A DNA stretch of 64,000 nt from Typhlomys cinereus (Eukaryota; Chordata; Mammalia; Rodentia; Platacanthomyidae), in the NCBI GenBank assembly GCA_023101885.1, contig JALPQD010000393.1:620001-684000 (forward strand), written 5' to 3'. Shown here piece by piece: positions 47,546 through 59,617 of the stretch. A program made the position numbers and the translations under genes. Within the stretch, counting starts at the first letter, position 1. The number at the start of each line of letters is the position of its first letter. The notes under the pieces were generated by a model. That model was not told where the DNA came from and searched no databases. It saw only the letters and a program-made list of their open reading frames with translations.

Positions 47546-47801
47546 AATTATTCAAATTCTCCCATAAGAAATTTCTTAATTACTCCTCTTTGGTTCTCCC
47601 AAAGTTTTATTCCACTGGAACAGCAATTTGATATTCTAGACTTAATTTATCTAATTTAGAACAAGAAATGAACAAGATTTTCCTGAATCAGGTTTTTCTT
47701 AACTGAAGATATGTAGCTTTGAAAATTAATACATGTCCTACTGCCATATAACATACAATGGGAAAAAGAGCTTAAGAAAACTACAGCAAACATTCATTTT
47801 T

Positions 47802-48592
47802 TAAAATTTTTTAACATTTTTTATTATTATTTCCGCTCATACAAATTTAATAGGTACACCAGTTCCCTCCCCCTCTCCTCCTCCCCCCGAACCCTCTGCT
47901 CCCCTTCCCTCCCTTCCCATCTCCCAGTGCCTCCCCCCCAATTCCCAGAGAGTCCTTTATTGTGTATGCCTAACTCTCCTCTTGGTCCTCCTCTCCGATG
48001 ACGTACAAGGACCCAGTGGCATTTCCCTGAACCCTTTCTCGTGTTCCCCTTAAGCATAGGAACATTACTGTGGCTGTCAATCCCTTGCCTCCGAGGATCT
48101 TGGTGCCTTTAGCCGATGTTAGACTTTGTGAGGTCAATAGTGTGTTGGACATTGCCCAGGGCATGCAAAGTCCTATTATGATTGCTTCAGCCCTAACTAG
48201 TGTGGAGAATCTTCAAATCATTGCTTCTCCCATCCTTTTGCTCTTACAATCTTACTGCCCCCTCTTCCGCAAATGTCCCTGAGCTTCAGGATGGGGAGAT
48301 TAGGTTGGCTTAGTTCTATGTGGTTGATATAGAGTCTCTGAAGTTCTGGATTGTGGTTTGTTGATTTTCTTTTGCAGTTTTGCTGCTCCTGCAATGCCCT
48401 TCACTCCATCCTGATGGGCACTGTATGTCATCCCCTGGTCAGAGACAAACTGGAGTCTTGTTATAATAGCACATTCAAGGGTAGATGTAATAAAAGCAGG
48501 AAACCTCGGTGAGGGAGGGGTCAGTCACCCATTTGCAAAATTATCACCTTTCATCTGCCAGACTATATGCCCTCCCCTTCTGGTGATCTCAT
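47802..48592 (-). mobile_element. 5'-truncated L1 (3' UTR only)
   Basis: About 790 bp of young-type L1 3' UTR in minus orientation. The perfect 18-bp duplication CAGCAAACATTCATTTTT flanks it at 47784-47801 and 48593-48610. The A-rich tail and the G-rich polypurine tract (C-rich on the plus strand at about 47865-47945) match L1-1. Frames at 47827-48282 are repeat sequence. Confidence 0.93.
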
Positions 48593-48610
48593 CAGCAAAC
48601 ATTCATTTTT

Positions 48611-51600
48611 AAAAGAAAGAAAAACAGACATAGTAGATTGCAGTCTGTAAGAATTCTGTAATCCATTGTTATAGTATCACAGGTTCATTCATTAAAGCCA
48701 ACCCTGCTCCATCAGACATATTTCTGTACTCCACTCTGTCCATACTCTGTTATCTGCCTTCTGAAGCATTCTTTCTCCTAAGGAAATAGCCATTGTTCTC
48801 ACGTGATTATACTTTTTGTTATTTTCTTGTCAACTAAAACCTGGGAGCTCTTCTTCTGAACTAACGCTGTAGCTTTTAATCTAATCAAGCAGTGCTTTTG
48901 CCTGTGCTGAACCACTCTGTACATTTACTGTGAATCTCCTTCTGCTTGTTACATTTGGAGAAAATTATCCTGAGAACTTCAGATTCTGAGACAGAAGAAT
49001 ATGTTCTGACTCTGTTGCCTCCTCCAATATTGCTTCAAACACCCCTATCAAAGATTCTGAGAAGACAGTCTGCAACTAACAGCTTCTACCTAAATTATTA
49101 TAGTCTCATGACTATTCTGTGATATTGTATTACTTCCTTGGCTTTTATCTTTGTCTTGGAACTGTTTATTATTGGTAAAGCAAGGGTTACAAAGACTGTC
49201 TAAAATACTACATGTCACCCGAAAGTTTAACTAGAAAATGGAACAGTTTTCTTAAGAAAATGTATCATTATGTTCCATTAGAACTGACCTTGGTTTTTAA
49301 AGTGTCGGTAGGGCAGTCGGTCACTTTAGGTCATTAAAACACTAGGTTTATTCCTGATCTTCCATATTATTATGGGTGAGGAGATGTTCAGGTTTTCATC
49401 ACTAAATACGAAGAGTAAACTTTCTCCCCAGTCATCAACTACAGCTTCTTCACTGAATATCGACCCCTCCTCTGCTTCCAAACCCAAATCCCAGTCATCA
49501 GGGAATTCTTAATATTCACCTATGTCAAACTTATTGTGGTCAGTGTATATGGTCATTAGAGCAGCACCCTGCTTCCAGAAAAAAATTTATTAATGGTTGC
49601 ATACTAACTACTAAATATTTTCTGGTTTCAAATTAAAACTAGACTTCCATATTTCATAAATGTCTTCATGAATCAGCAAAAGCCAATCTGAGAATAGACA
49701 GTCTCGAAAATATTTCTCCTGAACAAACTGCCCATATAACTAGAAATTGCTGGTTGCTTAAGTAACACTGTTCAAATGATATAATACATCTTCTTTTCCA
49801 AGAAAAGAGCCTCCCAGGCTTGACCATTTTGCTTTATGTGTTATTACCCACAGGGATTATTTAGTGGAGTTTAACTGGCTCCTGAGCTGGTCTGAAGGGC
49901 TCAGTGGTGTTTTAATCAGTCCCTTCAGAAGCCAGACACTTGACTCAGATTGTCCCTTCTGCCTCTTACACAGTCCTAGAGACTCTCTGTGTACTCTCTG
50001 CTGAGCATCTAGACTCTACAGTGGCTGGGTTTCCTGAGAACAAAGTTCAATTGTAAGTCCTTTGACAAACCAGAGCAGTGGATGACAGAAATACAATAGC
50101 CTTCAGTTGAGCACTGTCTTAGTTTAAATATGGTCATGACTTTAGATTCTAAACTGTATTCAGCCACTTCCAATTTCTTTTCCTTAGTCTATCCAGGAGG
50201 GTTTTCACAAAATATATAGTTCAGTGCTCTGTGACTAAGCCTCTCTACATTGAGACATACCAGGAGTATTACTTCTCATACTCCAAGTCCATTCTATCCC
50301 TATTTTTATCTTGAAGCTGAGATCTCAGTCTCCACATTAGGCAGCAAACATCTTGTGTTTTCTTTGGGATCACTCCTCTATACATGATCTGCTGTGTGAA
50401 TTTCCTTTACATCAGGGTTTCAGACATACTGGGTTAGGGCTAAATGCTATACACTCATTTTATCACTGTATCTCATTTAAGTTGATTTTCTCTCTAGTGA
50501 CCTGTCTCCAAATTTAGGATCCTGTGTTTTAAGACTCCAGTGAATCGATTTTGATTATATAATTCAATGCATAACAACCGTTTTAAGAAGATGAAAATAA
50601 AACGATAGGTTAAAACTGTGCAATTTCTCTTGGTATAAAACCCTGTGCTAGCTCCTTGCCACAATCAGCACATAATTTTGATCACAGCGGAGGGTACCTC
50701 ACAGAAGGTCATACACTTTCCTCTAGTTGGTTGGGTTGCTTCATAATCTCCCTATCTAAGCCACTTAATTTCATTTAGAGAAGAGTCAGTTCACATGAGT
50801 AAAAGAAGAAAATCCACTTCAATAATTAGAAAAGATTATGTCAAATAATTTTCTGCTTCATAGACAGAGGGTAAAAATGGCTTCCCTGAATGAATGTTTT
50901 ACTTACATATTCCTGAAGATTGCTTAAATTTGAACTCTTTTCAGGTTAATTAATAGCTTTAGAGTTCACACACTGAAAGTAGAGGAATCATTTTTACTCT
51001 CCTGGCATCCATCTTCTTTTATCATTATATTAAAGAATGTGGTTTTGCTGACTTATGCTCTCTTAAAGCATCTAAATACATGAATAATAATCACATATTT
51101 TACATCCAAAGGGTTTCAATTCACAAAACTTATTCTGCTTTCAACCCTATTTCATAATTATTGTCAAGGAAATATTAAGACCACCATCATTTTGCCAATA
51201 GTTGAACGTCTATGGTTCTGACCTCCTTATTCTCAGAGCCTTTACTTTGAGATATTTGGTATTATAAGTTTTTCTCTGACTTTTTGATATGTAAATCGTT
51301 TTGCATAGTACAAGAATGTCTTTCTCAAGAACCTAAAAGCTACCCTTTCTAATACAATGATCATGAAGGGAGGCTAAGTCCTTCTTGGCTTTTGAAACTC
51401 TTTGGAAGGCTTATAGTGGTTTAACCTTCCTAAGTTACAATTCATAAGGGCAGATAGCTCAAGGCACAGCTTCTCATTCTATATGCCCCGGTTCTTTCTT
51501 GTTAGCTTATGGAACACCTAAAATCATCTTGCTTTTGGATCCATGGGAATTGAGCTCAACTTTAATGCCAATTACAACAATCTGTTTTCTATTGCAATAG

Positions 51601-51830
51601 TTTTGAATGGAATCTTTTTTGTTTTTTTAAAACAGTGGTTGGTGGAACTTTATTCCTTGACAGGTTTGTCCAGTCCATATTTGGGTACAAGTATGGTAAG
51701 TGATGTTACCTGATACTACTTTGCTTTATATTTTAGTCGACTGTATTATTTAACTTTAATGCTACACTGTGAAAAGCATGAGACTATTTTGTGTCAAATA
51801 TATGATATTTATGGGACAGTCAGCTATTTT
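48611..51830. other. Longest unassigned stretch
   Basis: About 3.2 kb with no recognised repeat and no protein-like frame. It may hold eroded old repeats or non-coding regulatory sequence that I cannot see. Confidence 0.45.
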
Positions 51831-51831
51831 T

Positions 51832-52102
51832 TTATGTGTGTGTATATGTATTTGTTTGTGTCTGTGTTTGTGTGTATCAGAGAGCACTGATTGTGCTTGT
51901 TTAGGCCCAAAGAATTATACTGGATTTCTCTACCTTTTTATTTCTTTATTCTGGGATTTTCCTATGTTCCACTATCCAGGGCCAAAAGTACAAACCACCT
52001 CCATTTATGCCTGGTGTTAATATGTGAGATCTGAACTCAGGTTCTTTTGCTTAAAAGACAAGGAAAGACAAGACTTTAACCCCTGAGCCATTTCTTAAGT
52101 CC
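51832..52102 (-). repeat. Older B2-type SINE
   Basis: Plus strand: GT-rich start, AGAGAGCACTGATTGTGCTT, GATCTGAACTCAGGTTC, then CCTGAGCCATTTCTTAAG. A short internal repeat (AAAGACAAGGAAAGACAAG) is present near the head. No clear target duplication. Confidence 0.75.
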
Positions 52103-52109
52103 TCAGTTT

Positions 52110-52790
52110 TTCTTTTTAAGAAACATAAAGTTACTGTCATCTCCATCAAAGCCTATGATAATAAACTTTATCTTTGTCTTCTTCATTCAGTGAAGGACTG
52201 AGTAGCTGCATTCCTTTCACAGTTATCCTCCACCCTACATCACGTGCCCTTTTTAGAACTGCCATGTATATATATCTAAAGTCCTGACACTGCCTCAACA
52301 TCCCAAGACAAATAGTTACAACTTTCTTTCCCCTCTCCTTTGCTTCCCTTCTAACCAATTGGTTTTCAGATTGTAGTGTTGTATCTCACAGTGGGTGAAC
52401 AACCAAGTTTTCTATGCACTCAGATAAAAACCTGACCTTGTATGCTTTTGTTTTTCAACTTGTGGTTACAAAATACTTTTTTGACCAAGAGCGAAATAGC
52501 CTTTTTAAACCACTCCTTTTGAGTAATGGTCTTTCAGCTTGCAATCTCATTCATTACCTATTCTTTAAATGCGTTGCATATGACTTTTGAAAATATTTCT
52601 AATTTTCTGGAAAATCTGAAGATATTGGATGCTAGGTTTAAATACAAAGAGGTTTTCTTAAGCAGTGTGAGATAATGGTCCACTAGCACCTCTCAGTTTC
52701 TTGTGGTTTGTCTTTTTTGAGTTTCCATAACTAGTGACACACAGAAAATTTTCTTAGGCAAAAATATGTTTCTTTGAAAATAAATATATA
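52110..52790. other. Unassigned DNA
   Basis: No gene or clear repeat recognised. Confidence 0.45.
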
Positions 52791-52791
52791 G

Positions 52792-52962
52792 AGTCAGCAA
52801 AATATCTTAGAGATAAGGCACCTAGTAGCAAGCCTCAGAAAACGACAAGGTAGAAGAAGACCTGACTTATAAAATTTGTTCACTGACTTTCACCCATGTT
52901 CATGTCATGTATGTGTGTGTACTCTACCCCTCAAAATAAATACAATTTTTTTAAAAAGTGCA
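52792..52962 (+). repeat. Old B2-like SINE
   Basis: GAGTCAGCAAAATATCTTAG, AAGGCACCTAGTAGCAAGCC, then CATGTCATGTATGTGTGTGT and an A-rich tail AAAATAAATAC. tRNA-derived head in plus orientation, diverged. Confidence 0.65.
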
Positions 52963-52964
52963 AA

Positions 52965-53525
52965 ATATATAAATCCAATCATATATCAGAATTACAATCT
53001 TTTCAAAATGGAAATCAGAATATGTAATTTTCAGGGCTATAGTTTTGTGCATTACAGGATCTTCTTACTAAAGTACAGTGCAATTTAAGTTAATAGTTTA
53101 TTGAATAGTCTGACCTGGGGAAAGCGGGGATTTGGATAGTTTTCCTTTCAAGAGTATAGTTTTGTTTTTTTTTAATAGAAAATGAGGATAGGACAAACTG
53201 CTTGCTGACTGCCAGGAGAAAAATAGAAAAATCCATTGGAACCTATAATATAGAAAAAAGCATGTGGTTCAGCAAGAAGTAACAAGTCTAGACTGTAGAA
53301 CTGTTGGAGGGAAGTTCAGAAGCTGTAGGTAGAATGACTCATGGAGGCATGTCTCTCCTGTAGGTCTCTAGTACATCTGAGGAGGACACCCCTCCTTCTG
53401 AATATGAGAAAAAATGATGCAGACTTCAAGAAACATGAAAAATAAAGGAGAATGACATCCTCAAAGAAACACAACTTCCCTGTAAACGACTGAAAGGAAG
53501 TGGTGATGTACAAACTGCCACACAG
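52965..53525. other. Unassigned DNA upstream of the nested region
   Basis: Nothing firmly recognised. The right part could be 5' sequence of the ancient L1 that follows. Confidence 0.4.
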
Positions 53526-53526
53526 A

Positions 53527-54096
53527 GCTTGAGAGACAGCTAAGGGTTCAGACTCTTCCACAAAAGAATAAGGTTCTGGGCTGGAGAGGTGGCTCAGGGG
53601 TTAGGCTTCTGCCTTGCAGGCAGAAGGTCCTGAGTTCGGATCCCAGATCCCACGTATAGATGCCAGGCGGAAGCAGGGGCGGCCTGCGTTTCCGGTCCTG
53701 GTAGGGCGGAGCCTGTGAATCCCGGGGCAGAAGGAGGTGGAGGCGTCCATGGTGGTTCCCAATTCGTTCGTGGTTCTACACACACACATACACACATGCG
53801 CGCGCACATACATACACATACATGCACAATTGAAAAAATAATAATAAAAAAAATTAAAAAAAAAAAAAGAATAAGGTTCTGAGTTCAGATCCTTATGTAA
53901 AAACACCAGGTGGAAAGAGCAGCAGCCTGCACTTCTGACCCTGGTGGGCAGAGCCTGGGAAATTCCAGAGAAAAGTAAAAGAAGGTAGAACCAATCCAGA
54001 ATTGTTCCTGAAGTCACTCTTGGTCCTCCACAGGGACACACACATACACACATACATACACACACATCTAAAATTTTAATTAATTAATTAATTAAA
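53527..54096 (+). mobile_element. Older B2-type SINE split by a younger one
   Basis: Head at 53527-53578 (GAGAGACAGCTAAGGGTTCA, AAGAATAAGGTTCTG). It resumes at 53882 with GAGTTCAGATCCTTATG, the B-box region, then body and CA-rich/AATT tail to about 54096. Removing the insert at 53579-53881 rejoins the tRNA-like head across the B box. It is more diverged than the insert. Confidence 0.85.
53579..53864 (+). mobile_element. Young B2-type SINE nested in an older SINE
   Basis: Starts GGCTGGAGAGGTGGCTCAGG, with an A-box-like TGGCTCAGGGG and a B-box-like GAGTTCGGATCC. A full body, CA-rich segment and A tail follow. The perfect 17-bp duplication AAAAGAATAAGGTTCTG lies at 53562-53578 and 53865-53881. 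A good reference copy of the young family on the plus strand. Confidence 0.96.
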
Positions 54097-54109
54097 GCAA
54101 ACAAACCAC

Positions 54110-54427
54110 ACGAATTGTGACACAAAGAATTCCAAGGAAGCTGCTTTAAAGAAGTTCAGAGCACTCAATGATATTAGTTAAACAATACATGAAAAGGTGA
54201 CAATTTAACAAAGATATGCATGTTTTCAAAAAAAAATCCCCTAGATTCTAGAACTGTAATGCACAAAAGGAAAAAAAAATCAGAGTATAAAGTTTCAGCA
54301 GTACACTTTGAAGAAATAAGTAAATAAATATCTGTAATCAAAAGAGAATGTTTGATATTATCAGGCTAGTGGATTAGAAAGAAAAAAATAAAAAATAAAA
54401 TAAAGGAAGAAGCCTGGATTTACAGAA
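54110..54427 (+). repeat. Ancient L1, left part (ORF1 region), split by L1-3
   Basis: Degraded phrases of an old L1 5'/ORF1 region: ATACATGAAAAGGTGACAAT, CAAAAGAGAATGTTTGA, then GAAGCCTGGATTTACAGAA. The sequence continues at 61298 on the other side of L1-3, where the ORF1 C-terminal phrases begin. Confidence 0.55.
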
Positions 54428-54736
54428 CACAAATTATGGAAGCCTAAGAAGAGGAGCAGAAATGGGTAGAAATCTTAGATAAAAATGGACAGAATCATTT
54501 TCTGCCCAGGACACTCATGGTCCAGGGAGGACACACTGATTCTCAGGATGCCTGTGATCCAGGGAAGACACACTGCTTCTCAACCTCATCTAGGAATTAA
54601 CAATAACAGACAAACATCCCCAACTACAAGGCAAACACTAGTAATAACTGCTCGAGAGTAGTAAAACTAACTAATTCAATTCAGTCAAACAAAAACACAC
54701 AAAAACTGAAAGAAGGTCTTAAGAGATAAAACAACA
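54428..54736 (+). promoter_or_regulatory. L1-3 5' UTR with 2 x 37-bp tandem units
   Basis: Contains two direct 37-bp units, 54509-54545 and 54546-54582, each centred on TCCAGGG(A)GGACACACTG-type sequence and ending TTCTCA. Tandem promoter monomers are known in some rodent L1s. Whether this pair acts as a promoter is inference. The part from 54600 to ORF1 is shared with L1-1. Confidence 0.55.
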
Positions 54737-55793
54737 ATGCCCAAGTCAAAATGCAAATCCATGAGAGATAAAACCCAAGAAAACAAATCTTCCACCGAAA
54801 GGATTAACCCCATAATGATAGATTCCAACCAGAAAAAAATGCACAAAAATAGCAGAGAAAACCAGACCCAAGATAATGACTTTCAAAGCATGATCATTAA
54901 CATGATCAATACTATGAAAGAGGAAATCTGGGAGGAGTTAAATAACTGCATCAGCCACTTAGAAAGGGAATACAACAGACACTTGGAGGAGTTGAGAAAA
55001 ACAGTTCAAGAAACAAAAATAGACATAGAGGAGTTAAAACAGTCTCAAGCAGAGTTTAAAATTGAATTAAAAGACAAGTTATTATCAACCCAGAACTCAA
55101 CAGAGAATCTTATTAGCAGAACTAATGAAGCAGAAAATAGAATTTCAGATCATGAAGACAAAGTGGAAGAATTAACCAGCTTAATGGAAGAGGTTGTTAA
55201 AGCCAAAAAGATACTTAAGAGACATATTCAAGAGTTATGGGACACCCTGTGAAGCCTACCATGCACATTCATGGAATACCAGAGGAAGAATCCCAATATA
55301 CCAAACCTGAGGAAATTTTTCAAATTATCATAAATGAAAACTTCCCTCATCTAAAGAATGAGAGGCCCATCCAAATACAAGAAGCACCCCACACCCCAAA
55401 CAGATATAACCAAAATAGAAACTCGCCATGGCAAGTTAACAGTCAAAACACTCCATGTTCAAGACAAAGAAAAGGTGCTGAGAGCTTCAAGGGGGAAAAA
55501 AGTCACTTTTAAAGGTGAACCTATGAAAATAACAAATGACTTGTCAATGGAACAGTAAAAGCGAGAAGAGCTTGGAGAGACATACTTCAAGTATTGAATG
55601 AACAAAAATGTCCAGGCTGATATACCCGGCAAAACAATCTGTCATGATCGAGGGAGAAAGAAAAGTTTTCCAGCAAAAAGACAACTTGAAGGCTTACATG
55701 TCTACTAAACCAGGCCCTGAAAAAATGCTAGAAATGATACTCAAGCTTGAAGAAAAGAACAAGCTTATCCAGGATGACAGAAGGGAACTATAA
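54737..55793 (+). pseudogene. L1-3 ORF1 pseudogene
   Basis: Starts MPKSKCKSMRDKTQENKSST. The first 171 codons are open and include a long coiled-coil region (MKEEIWEELNNCISHLEREY, then TNEAENRISDHEDKVEELTS). The RNA-binding core follows in another frame at 55237-55512 (HIHGIPEEESQYTKPEEIF). The C-terminal domain lies in further frames at 55358-55558 and 55608-55793 (RLIYPAKQSVMIEGERK). This is the best-preserved ORF1 N-terminus in the window, but at least three frame changes prevent a full protein. Confidence 0.92.
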
Positions 55794-57699
55794 TGCCACC
55801 AAACCTAAAAGCTAAAAAATACCCTTACAAACATAAAAACATAACCATAAAAAGTTCCATTACAACATTAAATGTTAATGGAATTAACTCACCAATCAAG
55901 AGACACAGATTAAAAACTCGAATTAGAAATAACAACCCATCAATCTGATGCCTTTAAGAAACTCATCTCACCACAAAAGATAGGCACATCCTAAAAATAA
56001 AAGGCTGGGTCCAAAATTCTGCAAGCTAACCAGGAAACAGGCAAGCATAGCCATTACGCTATCAGACAAAGTGGACTTCAAACCAAAAAAAATCTAAAAA
56101 GACACAGATGAATACTACATTTTAGTCACAGGTACAACTTACCAGGAAGACTTCATAATACTGAACATATATGCACCAGATACGGGCTCCTCCACATTCA
56201 TTAAGCAAACTCTACTGTATTCTAAAGCAAGAAGTCAATCCCCAAACGATAATTCTTAGAGATTTCAACACCGCTCTCTCAACATGGGATAGATCAACAG
56301 GCCAAAAACTTAAGAGAGACACATTGGAATTTAATCAAACTCTTACTGAAATGGACCTTACAGATTTCTATTGAACTTTCCATCCATGCACCAAAGAATA
56401 TACATTTTTCTCAGCAGCACACGGAACGTTCTCCAGAAGAGACCAAATATTAGGCCACAAAATGAACTCCACATGTACAGAAAGTTGAAATTCTACCTAT
56501 AACCTATCAGACCACCATGGTGTAAAGCTTGACATCTACAACACAACAAACAACAGAAAATACACTAACTCCTGGAAACTTAACACTATGGTGCTGAATG
56601 AGAACTGGATTCAGGAAGAAATTATAAAGGAAATTCAAGATTTCTTGGAAGCAAATGATAATGAAAATACAACTTAACAAAATCTTTGGGACACAATGAA
56701 GGCTGTCCTAAGAGGTAAGTTCATAGCTCTTAATGCATATATCAAAAAATAGAAACATCACAAATAAATAACTTAACAATGCAGCTTAAAGCTTTAGAGA
56801 TACAAGAGCAATCCGATCCCAAAAGCAGTAGAAGAGAGGAGATTAGCAAAATAAGGGGAGAAATATCCAGAATTGAGGTAAGGAAAATGATACAGAGAAA
56901 AAACAAGTCAAAAAGCTGGTTCTTTGAAAAAATCAGTAAGATTGATACACCCCTAACTAAATTAACCAAAAGCAAGAGAGAGAGAAAACCCAAATTAACA
57001 AAATTGAAATGAAAATGGAGTTATCACTACTGATATACAAGATATTCAGAGAATTATAACACCATATTTCAAAAACTTATACTCCGTGAAATTTGATAAC
57101 ACAAAAGAAATGGATGAATTCCTAACTAAGCACAAGTTACCTAAATTGAATCAGGAAGTCTTGAATTGTTTAAATAGTCCTATAACATATGTGGAAATCG
57201 ATGAAGTAATCTCAAATCTTCCCAACAAAAAATGTCCTAGACCAGATGGACACAGCACAGAGTTCTACCAGATATTTAAGGAACAAATAACACCAATACT
57301 CCTTAAACTGTTCTATCAAATAGCAAAGGAAGGAACACTACCAAATTCCTTCTATGAAGCTAATATCGTCTTAATTCCAAAATCTAATAAAGATACACTT
57401 AAAAAAGAAAACTATAGGGCAAACTCTTTGATGAACACTGATGCAAAGATTCTCAACAAAGTCTTAGCAAATCAGATTAAAAAAACATATAAAAAAGATC
57501 ATTCACAGTGATGAAGTAGGCTTTATCCCAGGCACCCAAGATTGGTTCAACATATGCAAATTAATAAATGTAATTCACCATATAAACCAGTCCAAAATTC
57601 AAGACCACATGATACTTCAATAGATGCAGAAAAAGCTTTTGACAAGATCAAACAGCCTTTTACAATCAAAACCTTTATCAATGTAATAAAGGCTGTGTA

Positions 57700-57901
57700 G
57701 GGGCAGGAAAGGTGGCTCAGGGTTAAACCTCTGCCTCGCAGGCAGAAGGTCCTGAGTTCGGATCCTAGACCCCATGTATAGACACTGGGTAGAAGTGGGG
57801 GCAGCCTGTGTTTCTGATCCTGATAGGGCAGAGCCTGTGAACCCCAGGGCAGAGTAACAAGGAGGAGGTGGACCATGGTGGTTCACGAATTTGCCTGTGG
57901 T

Positions 57902-57951
<50 letters not shown>

Positions 57952-57977
57952 TGAATAAAAAAATTTATAATAAAAAA
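57700..57977 (+). mobile_element. Young B2-type SINE in L1-3 ORF2
   Basis: GGGCAGGAAAGGTGGCTCAG head, B-box-like GAGTTCGGATCC, body, (CA)n of about 45 bp at 57906-57950, and A-rich tail. An imperfect duplication, AATAAAGGCTGTGTA / AATAAAAAGCTGCATA, flanks it at about 57685 and 57978. Splits the reverse-transcriptase region upstream of the catalytic motif. Confidence 0.93.
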
Positions 57978-59275
57978 AATAAAAAGCTGCATACAATAAG
58001 TCAACAAGGATTACACTCAATGGGGAAAAACTTGAAGGATACTTGCTTTGATCAGGAACCAGACAAGGCTGTCCATCTCACTACTTCTATTCAATATTGT
58101 ACTTGATGTCTTAGCTAAAGCCATAAGACAAGAAAGGGACATAAAAGGGATTCAAATTGGCAAGGAAGAAGTCAAGATATCTGTATTTGTAGATGACATG
58201 ATCTTTTCCCTGAGTGATCCCAAAAACTCCACCAGAAAACTCCTGGAACTAATACAGAAGTTCAGCAGGGTGTCAGGTACAAAATAAATGTAGAAAAATT
58301 AGAGGCCTTCCTCTAAGCCCAGGATGAATGAAGTGAAAAAGCCCTGAGAGAAACAATGCCGTTTACTATAGCCCCTAAAAAAATGAAATACCTTGATATA
58401 AACCTAACCTAGGAAGCAAGAGACCTTTACAATGAAAACTTTAAAATCCTAAAGAAATTGCAGAAGACACCAGAAGGTAGAAAGACCTCCCATGCTCTTG
58501 GATTGGCAGAATCAACATCATGAAAATGTTGAAAATATTTGATAAACCATCCTACCAAAGGCAATAATGCTATACCATTCAAAATCCCAAAGCAATTCTT
58601 TAAAGAAGTTGACCAAACTATCTCAAAATTCATATGGAAGCACAAAACAGGATAACAAAAACAATCCTGAATAACAAAAACACTGCTGGAGGTATAACCA
58701 TACGAAACCTTAGTCTATACTACAAATGTTATAAAAACAACCTGGTACTGGCTCCAAAATAGACACACAGATCAATGGATAAAGGTTGAAGACCCAGATA
58801 TAAGCCCACACAACTACCACCATTTGATTTTTGACAAAGGGGCCCAAAAAATCCAATGGGAAAATAACAGCATCTTCAACAAATGGTGCTGGCAAAATTG
58901 GATCTCCACATGCAGAAGATTAAAACTGGACCGTACTTGTCACCATATACAAGAACCTCAATATAAGGCCAGAGACTATAAAACCCTTAGTTGAAAGGGT
59001 AAGGAATTCCCTTGATCTTATTGGACTAGGCCGACAGTTCCTAAATGGAAATCCAATAGCACAATCACTACAACAAACACTCAACAGATGGGATCTTGTG
59101 AAATTGAAGAGCTTCTGTTCAGATAAAGAGATTGTAACCTGAGCACAAAGGCAACCCACAGAATGGGAGAAAATCTTCACTAACCACATATCTGATAGAG
59201 CTCTATTATCCAGAGTGCAGAAAGAACTTAGAAAACTAAACACCAAGGAAACAAATGGCCCAATTAAAAAATGAG

Positions 59276-59555
59276 GGGAACACAGGAAAGGGTTCAGGGA
59301 AATGCTGCTGGGTCCTTGTATGTTATCAGAGAGGAGGACCCAGAGAACAGTCAGGCATGCACATTAAAGGATTCTCCAGGGATTGGGGGAGGGGAGTCAC
59401 TGGGGGGTGGGGAGGGAGGGGGTGACAGGAGGGCGAGCAGAGGGGTGGGGGGAGGAGGAGGGAGGGAGGGAACCAGTGTACCTATTAAGTTTGTATGAGC
59501 GGAGATAATAAAAAATGTTAAAGTCTCAAAATAAATAAATACATAAATAAATGAA

Positions 59556-59610
<55 letters not shown>

Positions 59611-59617
59611 AAGATAA
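59276..59617 (+). mobile_element. 5'-truncated L1 nested inside L1-3 ORF2
   Basis: About 240 bp of L1 3' UTR (GGGAACACAGGAAAGGGTTC, G-rich tract at about 59375-59470, TATTAAGTTTGTATGAGCGG) followed by a long AAAT-repeat tail. Flanking AAAAAATGAG occurs at 59266-59275 and 59618-59627. ORF2 sequence of L1-3 continues on both sides. The frame at 59271-59498 is repeat sequence. Confidence 0.93.
59530..59612. repeat. (AAAT)n microsatellite grown from an L1 tail
   Basis: About 80 bp of AAAT repeats at the 3' end of the nested L1 fragment, with a few early interruptions. Confidence 0.95.

Noticed and set aside
53579..53650. tRNA-like A and B boxes considered as a tRNA gene
   Set aside because: No cloverleaf or acceptor stem. 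It is the tRNA-derived head of a SINE with tail and target duplication.
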